Positions 58,408 to 64,000 of a DNA stretch of 64,000 nucleotides are shown here, one piece after another. The stretch spans positions 89,173 to 153,172 of the forward strand of contig DIGJ01000018.1 of assembly GCA_002419585.1 (NCBI GenBank), given 5' to 3'. Below the pieces are notes generated by a model, which saw nothing but the letters and a program-made list of their open reading frames with translations, ran no database searches and was not told the DNA's origin. Position 1 is the stretch's first letter; every line of letters starts with the position of its first letter. Both the position numbers and the translations under genes were made by a program. Origin of the DNA: Lachnoclostridium sp. UBA5725 (lineage in GTDB: Bacteria; Bacillota; Clostridia; Lachnospirales; Lachnospiraceae).

Positions 58408-60266
58408 AATATTCTCCCTTCACTCTCTAAAAATTCATTCTTTGGAACCGGATACCCAAAAAAGTATCCTTGGTAGAAATCTACGTTTGATAGAAAAAGA
58501 AACTCCATCTGTTTTTTCGTTTCTATTCCAGATACAATAATCTCAATATTTAAACGATGTGCAAGTTCAATAATCGCAACAAATAGCCCTGGTTTAAATT
58601 TATCCGTTCCATACGTTTGGATAAAACTTTCCTCTATTTTTATATAATTAAGGGGTAGTTCCATAATGGCATTCAGCGTATATGCTCCTGTCCCAAAATT
58701 ATCTAGTAGTACACAAAATCCCAACTCTTTTAAACGTGTCAATACTGCCTTTAGAACCTTGAAGTCTTCGGATGCCAGGCTTTGTGTAATCTCAAATACA
58801 ACTAATGCAGGATTTACCTTTGTTTTACTTGCAATCTTAATTATTTTATCGATGATATCTGGCTTTGAAATCTCAATAACAGAAAGATTTACATGAATAC
58901 GAAATGGCTCCTTTGATACATCATTTTTTTTCTTACACATGGTAAACGCTTCTTCTAGCACAAAATTACTTACATCACCAATCAGTCCCAAATACTCAGA
59001 TAATGATAACACATCCAACGGACTTATGTCTTCTTTTTTTGTATTTCCCCACCGCAGTAGTGCTTCTGCTCCAATGCATTGTTTCCCATCGCAAGACATG
59101 ATTGGCTGATAATACAAGGAAAGCAGTGCATCGATTTTCTTTTCCTCTGTAGCTTTCTTTAAAAATTCGGTTGCTTTCTTATCCTTAGTTACCAGAAATA
59201 CGGGAGTTATTTCTGTCAAAATTCCCTGCTTATATTTTGTGCTGCTTTTTATGGTAGATTCAATGGTTTCATCTCGTATTAAAATTATCTCGCCGTTCTT
59301 TTTACGAATGTGATATTCTACAACCATTGAATTTTCCGCAATACTTTCTGAAACCGTATTTTTATACTGAAATACCGGATAGTCTTCGTCAACGATAATA
59401 TGTTTGAATGTCAATCCTTCATTGTAGAACTCATGACGACTATAGCCCCACCGTTCGATATTCGGTGAAACATAATCGACCACTCCATCCGCACCTTTTT
59501 CCCAAGAGATCGCAATAAAATCACTTCGTGATACCGCCTCTTTTAAGATATTGTTTTCCCTTTGTATGTCATCTTGAAAAAGGTGGGTCTCTTCGTCTTC
59601 TAATAATAGTGAATAAATAGTAAATGATCCAATTGTAGTACCATTTTTATTGATCAAAGCAATTCGATTTGATCTGGCAAAGCTCAATTCTCCGCCTTCT
59701 ATCATAACTTCTTGCAACAAATCAAACTGACTTTCCTGCGTTTTCAACAACTGTTTATACTGTTCTCCAACGCTTCCTATCTCAGATCCCGTTTCAAGTC
59801 CTTCTTCATACAGCTTTTCAATATAGCTTCGCTCCACATCTTTTCCTAAAAATGTGTTATAACCAACCATCTTACCGTATTTATCTCGCCATATAAGCCT
59901 TGGAACTCTTTTACGATAGTTTTTTCGAAATGGTCTTTTATAGGATTGCTCGAATAATGCAAGGATGATATGTTCATCACCGGTTACAATCGAACTTATC
60001 TCTATATCTATAACAATTCGATCTTTTTTATTGGAAATAAATCTTTGATATAATACAAGGCTTCCGTTGTTTAATACCTCTGGTGGAAGCTTTTTCTTTG
60101 ATTTTTCTTCCCATATTTTATTTATATTATTAACAGAATGCCCTATTAAATGTTCTGCCCCATTATTTTGTGCAATAATACGCCCTGTTTCATATATATA
60201 AACAATCATCGGAAAATCAATACGAGTGATTAACTCGTTTAACTGGCGTTTCAAAGAGTTTTTCAA
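58404..60266 (-). CDS. Degenerate EAL-domain protein with PAS-like sensor regions
   Basis: The 620-residue protein has no GGDEF domain. Two N-terminal PAS-like regions (about 1-130 and 240-360) precede an EAL domain (about 375-615). EALLRW, the Asn of HVNLS and the Glu of FEITQ are kept. However DDFGTG is DNFGTG, the usual KID is KIE, and AEGVET is VSGIET. Several metal and catalytic residues are therefore changed, and c-di-GMP hydrolysis is doubtful. It may bind c-di-GMP or partner the diguanylate cyclase encoded 32 bp upstream. Confidence 0.88.
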   Translation of the reverse strand: MKNSLKRQLNELITRIDFPMIVYIYETGRIIAQNNGAEHLIGHSVNNINKIWEEKSKKKLPPEVLNNGSLVLYQRFISNKKDRIVIDIEISSIVTGDEHIILALFEQSYKRPFRKNYRKRVPRLIWRDKYGKMVGYNTFLGKDVERSYIEKLYEEGLETGSEIGSVGEQYKQLLKTQESQFDLLQEVMIEGGELSFARSNRIALINKNGTTIGSFTIYSLLLEDEETHLFQDDIQRENNILKEAVSRSDFIAISWEKGADGVVDYVSPNIERWGYSRHEFYNEGLTFKHIIVDEDYPVFQYKNTVSESIAENSMVVEYHIRKKNGEIILIRDETIESTIKSSTKYKQGILTEITPVFLVTKDKKATEFLKKATEEKKIDALLSLYYQPIMSCDGKQCIGAEALLRWGNTKKEDISPLDVLSLSEYLGLIGDVSNFVLEEAFTMCKKKNDVSKEPFRIHVNLSVIEISKPDIIDKIIKIASKTKVNPALVVFEITQSLASEDFKVLKAVLTRLKELGFCVLLDNFGTGAYTLNAIMELPLNYIKIEESFIQTYGTDKFKPGLFVAIIELAHRLNIEIIVSGIETKKQMEFLFLSNVDFYQGYFFGYPVPKNEFLESEGRIL

Positions 60267-60298
60267 GAGCCCATCTCCTTCTCTTTTGATATTGCTAC

Positions 60299-61930
60299 CT
60301 AATTTTTAATTTCTCTTTTTAATTTTTCTTTTATGTGGTACATGGTGGCATCTGCACGTTCCATGGTATTGGATAAATTGCCATCTAAGTTTTTATCAAA
60401 TTGCTGATAACCATACGCAATCGACATTTCCTCTTTTGTATAAGGTCCTTTCAATTGAGAAAGTCTATCCCGCATTTCTTTTGCACCTTTTAAGAAGGAT
60501 TCCATGGTACAGTCTTTCATCAATGCACAAAACTCATCTCCACCAATACGGAATATTTTTCCCTTTTGTCCAAAAATGTCTTGTATAATTTCACTGCTGA
60601 TAATCAGATAGTAATCACCGGCACTATGCCCATGAACATCATTAAACACCTTTAAATTGTTTAGATCGAACATCGCAATACCATAGTTTTCGTATTCCTG
60701 CGAACTAATTTCATGAATATTTTTCATAAAAGCAGTTCGATTTCCCATATACGTAAGCGCATCATAATAGGCAATGTTTTTCATCCTATCACTATCTTGA
60801 CCCATGCTGACTACTCTCATAAGTTGTTTTAAGGTTCCGAATGCAACCATACCCAAATAAATAATAGCTCCCCATCGGCTAAATTTTGCAGGATCTACAC
60901 CATTAAAGTAATGGAATTGGATGTAATCAATGATAACAAGAATACCAACTAGTGGTAACCCAATTAAGTGATGAAGAATTCTGATTTTCCGTTTTTCATT
61001 GACACGCTTATAGGCAAAATACATCATGAAAACAAGTAAAATCCCACCACCCCATAATTGAATCTGTACCATTCGTTCAAACAACTGTGTTGTTATCCAT
61101 TGCGATATAAGTCCAACTACCAACAAGCAATTTGCAATCAAATATGCAAGAAGTGAATGTTCAAATACTTTCTTGTTCCGACTATTATGTGAAACATAGG
61201 TGATAAATGCATATTTCATAATTGGATATTGTACTAATAACATGGTGGAGTACAAAAGGATATCTAATTCATAAGTATGTCCAACAAATAGTTGTATGAA
61301 CTGTGTCTGAATTCCAGACCACACACCAATACCCATCGTAAATAAACCTACATACAAAATACGGATTTCTACTCCGATTTTTTTCCGATACATCATCCAT
61401 CCGATGCAAAAGATTACGCCCAAGCTTACCAAAACAACACTCAAAATGCAAGGAACAATATTGTCTGCAAGAACCATACGTAGTAAGTCTTCCGTATTTC
61501 CCATAAATATCTTTGGCATGTTTATGGTATTGCCTTTGTTTTTAGTTATATGTAACGTTATCTTTTCTCCTGCATACTGCTCCGACAAATCAATAAAATG
61601 CCAACGGCTTCCTGGTATTTCCCACTTTTTTTCATCGAGCGGTAAAAACGAATAAATTGTTTTGTCATTTATTATAACTTCTATGTATTGATTTTTTGTA
61701 AAAAAAGATATTCCACTTCCAGTCGTTAAATCTGTTGGTAAATAGTTATAAAACGTAGTTTCCTCCCCATTACTTTTCCAACCCTCATGATATCTTGTTA
61801 CCGACTGTTTCGATTCATCATATACAATTTCATTGTTTACTAGAAACTTAGATAACACGCAAAAAAGAAGCAAAGCAAGCAACAATATGTATATTTTTTT
61901 AGATATTCCATACATCAAATTTTCTCCCAT
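60299..61930 (-). CDS. Membrane diguanylate cyclase (7TM-type)
   Basis: The 543-residue protein has an N-terminal membrane helix, an extracellular jelly-roll-like domain (about 35-155) and seven membrane helices (about 160-370), followed by a GGDEF domain with intact IFRIGGDEF and DLNNLKVFNDVHGH. It should make c-di-GMP in response to an outside signal. No RxxD feedback site precedes the motif. It is followed by a degenerate EAL protein, so the two may form a synthesis/effector pair. Upstream, DnaJ ends 14 bp before it. Confidence 0.9.
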   Translation of the reverse strand: MGENLMYGISKKIYILLLALLLFCVLSKFLVNNEIVYDESKQSVTRYHEGWKSNGEETTFYNYLPTDLTTGSGISFFTKNQYIEVIINDKTIYSFLPLDEKKWEIPGSRWHFIDLSEQYAGEKITLHITKNKGNTINMPKIFMGNTEDLLRMVLADNIVPCILSVVLVSLGVIFCIGWMMYRKKIGVEIRILYVGLFTMGIGVWSGIQTQFIQLFVGHTYELDILLYSTMLLVQYPIMKYAFITYVSHNSRNKKVFEHSLLAYLIANCLLVVGLISQWITTQLFERMVQIQLWGGGILLVFMMYFAYKRVNEKRKIRILHHLIGLPLVGILVIIDYIQFHYFNGVDPAKFSRWGAIIYLGMVAFGTLKQLMRVVSMGQDSDRMKNIAYYDALTYMGNRTAFMKNIHEISSQEYENYGIAMFDLNNLKVFNDVHGHSAGDYYLIISSEIIQDIFGQKGKIFRIGGDEFCALMKDCTMESFLKGAKEMRDRLSQLKGPYTKEEMSIAYGYQQFDKNLDGNLSNTMERADATMYHIKEKLKREIKN

Positions 61931-61944
61931 TTAAACCGATTACT

Positions 61945-62568
61945 CTAACATACTCTTGGAGCTCCACACAAACAACTACAAAGCATATTTGCTATCCAAA
62001 GTTTACAGCAAATACCATCGCCAAATCCCCCGTGGGAACCATACATACTCTCCGCACTTTGATACCATTGACCACCCGAATTAAGCCTACTATAAAGAAC
62101 CTGATATTGCTGATTATCTGGTTCCATTTGTACCGCAAGTTTTGCATGTTCGAGTGCCACAATGTTATTTCCTGCTCCCGAATTTGCCATAGCACTATAA
62201 TAATACCACCTTGCATTTTTAACCGATATTTCCGAAAGCACATGCAAAGCTTCCTTATAATGACCCGAATGAATATAATTAAACGCTGCCTGAAATTCGA
62301 TTGGCTCGTTACTTTCCTCTCTTTGTCCAAAACCAAAGCCGCCATTACTGCTATTTTGATAAGGAGCTGAATCTCCCATACGTTCTTTCATAATCTGTTC
62401 ATATGCGACCTGTATCTGCTTGAATTTTTCCTCCGCCGCATCTTTATTGGGATTGTTTATGTTCGTATCTGGATGGTACTTTCTGCTTAAGTTACGATAT
62501 GCTTTTTTTACTTCATCATCACTTACACCAGGTGATACTCCCAAAACTCCATATGAATCAAATATCAT
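61945..62568 (-). CDS. DnaJ-domain protein with TPR-like C-terminus
   Basis: The 207-residue protein starts with a J domain (1-70) containing the HPD motif in YHPDTN, which stimulates Hsp70. Residues 95-165 look like tetratricopeptide helices (YIHSGHYKEALHVLSEI, ALEHAKLAVQMEPDN). The C-terminus is Cys-rich (CCKLWIANMLCSCLCGAPRVC). It is not a full DnaJ, having no zinc-finger repeats. It overlaps the DUF5685 gene by 11 bp. Confidence 0.88.
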   Translation of the reverse strand: MIFDSYGVLGVSPGVSDDEVKKAYRNLSRKYHPDTNINNPNKDAAEEKFKQIQVAYEQIMKERMGDSAPYQNSSNGGFGFGQREESNEPIEFQAAFNYIHSGHYKEALHVLSEISVKNARWYYYSAMANSGAGNNIVALEHAKLAVQMEPDNQQYQVLYSRLNSGGQWYQSAESMYGSHGGFGDGICCKLWIANMLCSCLCGAPRVC

Positions 62569-63391
62569 TTTTTGTTTCCTTTCTATGGTTCACCTGCTCA
62601 TATTTCATCCAAACACCAGAATATATGATATTCCTTAAAATATCTGTTTCTTCAATAATTGGTAGTTTTTCAAATTCTTTCGCACATTCTGCCATCATTA
62701 ATATCAATATATTTTTACAATATTCCGGAAGGTTCGTTTCACCTTGTAGCAAAAAAGGATTATAATGATTCTTCTTTTTGTCTTCTTCCAAATCATCATA
62801 TGCATCGAGTAAATAAATGAATTTTCCTAAGTAAAAGCCAATCTTTCGCAATGACTTTTCCCATTCATCCTTTTTGTAAACAAACAATTCTGCTATGAGT
62901 TCTCCAAAGCAGCGAGATACCACATCAATATTGCTTTCTTGCCTTTTTTCACATTCAAAAAGATCTTGTAGTGCATTTCGTACTACTTTACTTTGTCTTT
63001 CATACTTTGCTTCCAGATGATTGCATTTTTTACGATATGCAAAAGAGGCAAGCAGACTTTTTATGCTTTTATCATCCTTCCAGTCATCTAAAAATTTGTA
63101 GTAGGTAAGAAGGAAATTCATGTCCGCTGCATATTCTGATATTGCATTTACCCGAATGATGTGTTTGGTGAATGGATGAACCATACAGCTCACTTTTTTT
63201 ATGTATGTTTGCGGTTCATATAATGCCGTTAAAAATAACACAAGAAACGTCATATCATAGGTAAGCGTAATCTGTCCTCTTTTTCCATATGATTTTTTGA
63301 GCGTTTTACATAGGCCACAATAATAGGATTGATACCGTTCAAAATCCTTGATTTTAAGCTCTGGTTTATTCACCATCACATATCCAAACAT
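62558..63391 (-). CDS. DUF5685 family protein
   Basis: The 277-residue protein is mostly helical and soluble. The N-terminus MFGYVMVNKPELKIKDFERYQSYYCGLCKTLKK and the internal YLLDAYDDLEEDKKKNHYNPF are features I associate with DUF5685. CGLC is a potential metal-binding pair. Function unknown; it commonly sits next to a DnaJ-domain gene in Clostridia, as here. Confidence 0.8.
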   Translation of the reverse strand: MFGYVMVNKPELKIKDFERYQSYYCGLCKTLKKSYGKRGQITLTYDMTFLVLFLTALYEPQTYIKKVSCMVHPFTKHIIRVNAISEYAADMNFLLTYYKFLDDWKDDKSIKSLLASFAYRKKCNHLEAKYERQSKVVRNALQDLFECEKRQESNIDVVSRCFGELIAELFVYKKDEWEKSLRKIGFYLGKFIYLLDAYDDLEEDKKKNHYNPFLLQGETNLPEYCKNILILMMAECAKEFEKLPIIEETDILRNIIYSGVWMKYEQVNHRKETKNDI

Positions 63392-63392
63392 A

Positions 63393-63776
63393 TTAACTCC
63401 TTTTTATAAATTGAGTTCTACATTTCGGGCAAGTTATTTCAATTTTTCCTTTTCCCTTAGGAATTCGAATTTTCTGTTTACAGCTTGGACATTTATAAAT
63501 ATGATGCGTCTTTCGCATTTTAAAAATATTCAAAAAGCGATTACGTATGTTCCAGTATTTTATATTTTCATTGTAACGGCTCTGTATGTTTTTGGAAAAC
63601 ATCCGAAAATATCCAATTAATAAGAGTATTATGGCGAAACCATCAAAAATACTATTCCGAAATATCATGCCTATCACCATACATCCAATTGCAATATATA
63701 GCATAAACTTTGATAAAGCATCCACTCCATATCTTCCTGTCATAAATCTTGCAAGTTTATCTTTCATCATCATCAT
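63393..63776 (-). CDS. Small membrane protein with C-terminal zinc ribbon
   Basis: The protein of about 124-127 residues has two membrane helices (about 22-60) and a C-terminal zinc ribbon CPSCKQK...CPKCRTQ. Four consecutive ATG codons give an uncertain start; with AGAGGA upstream, the last (63767) is as likely as the first. It starts the operon with DUF5685 and the DnaJ-domain gene, and a promoter lies at 63829-63857. Function unknown. Confidence 0.75.
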   Translation of the reverse strand: MMMMKDKLARFMTGRYGVDALSKFMLYIAIGCMVIGMIFRNSIFDGFAIILLLIGYFRMFSKNIQSRYNENIKYWNIRNRFLNIFKMRKTHHIYKCPSCKQKIRIPKGKGKIEITCPKCRTQFIKRS

Positions 63777-63828
63777 CCTCTAAGTTAAAATGATACATTT
63801 TTTATGTATAAAATATAGTATCATTATC

Positions 63829-63857
63829 ATTCTATTTTAAGCTAAGTTATTCGTCAA
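63829..63857 (-). promoter_or_regulatory. Promoter of the zinc-ribbon/DUF5685/DnaJ operon
   Basis: Minus-strand TTGACG (63857..63852), 17 bp, TAGAAT (63834..63829). Downstream the leader contains GATAATGATAC and a hairpin with arms AATGATAC/GTATCATT (63788-63825). The last 140 bp of the window hold no gene I can support. Confidence 0.55.
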
Positions 63858-64000
63858 CATAAAAACTCGTAAATTTCTGTGAACATTATGAATTTTCTAT
63901 AATTATTATCCTCCCAAGTCAGTTCAATTTTAAAACATTTTCTGTTTAAAATTTTTTTAATTTTTTTTAAATTCCAGTGTCAAGCATTTTTGACTATGTC

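Overview
The window looks like a chromosomal segment of a low-GC, spore-forming Clostridia, most likely a Lachnospiraceae near Lachnoclostridium. This is inferred from AT-rich codon use, strong GGAGG ribosome sites, the families present (DUF4474, DUF5685, DUF6512, Gx transporter/NusG-II/ApbE, YjjI/YjjW, K+-type membrane pyrophosphatase) and sporulation genes (ytaF, sleC). No rRNA, tRNA or CRISPR array was seen. Most genes lie on the minus strand in long co-directional runs.

Layout. 1-3.95 kb: 5' end of truA, ytaF, and a divergent Ca2+-type P-ATPase with a small partner. 4-12.2 kb: M32 carboxypeptidase, argH, a heterodimeric ABC exporter behind a leader-peptide attenuator, and an M42 peptidase with an apparent 1-bp frameshift. 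12.2-13.5 kb: a split ThrE-type exporter. 13.6-18.2 kb: the key locus. The spore cortex-lytic gene sleC is cut in two by a 3.26-kb element that carries a large serine recombinase, a NYN/OST-HTH protein and two small ORFs, bounded by an 11-bp core repeat. Precise exchange at the repeat would restore a 423-codon sleC. The arrangement matches the sporulation-gene intervening elements (skin in sigK, SPbeta in spsM), but in a germination gene.

18.2-29 kb: flagellin-like protein, polysaccharide deacetylase, AEC transporter, ilvE, folA-thyA, hflX, and an extracytoplasmic flavinylation set (apbE, Gx transporter, NusG-II), then ogt and a CsoR-like repressor. 29.1-35.7 kb: a cobalamin salvage and uptake operon (cobT-cobU-cobS-cobU2-cobC-btuF-btuC-btuD) behind a cobalamin riboswitch, a terminator and a consensus promoter. 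35.7-43 kb: galE, a betagamma-crystallin-like protein, a phosphoesterase/DUF4474 pair, a 229-bp giant palindrome, and a Crp-yjjI-yjjW glycyl-radical operon.

43-55 kb: Nudix-GNAT fusion, yjjG and a hotdog thioesterase, a GGDEF-receiver protein, a nucleoside hydrolase/ribokinase/uracil glycosylase operon, a Na+/alanine symporter, a MerR-methyltransferase fusion next to a truncated Arr-like ORF, rlmH, and a 21-codon Cys-containing mini-gene. 55-64 kb: hppA, then a probable operon of zinc-ribbon protein, DUF5685, DnaJ-domain, GGDEF, degenerate EAL and galM.

The observations most worth following are the sleC intervening element with its unusual promoter/terminator overlap, the exporter attenuator at 10.6-10.9 kb, the MerR-methyltransferase locus, and the giant palindrome at 39.7-39.9 kb.
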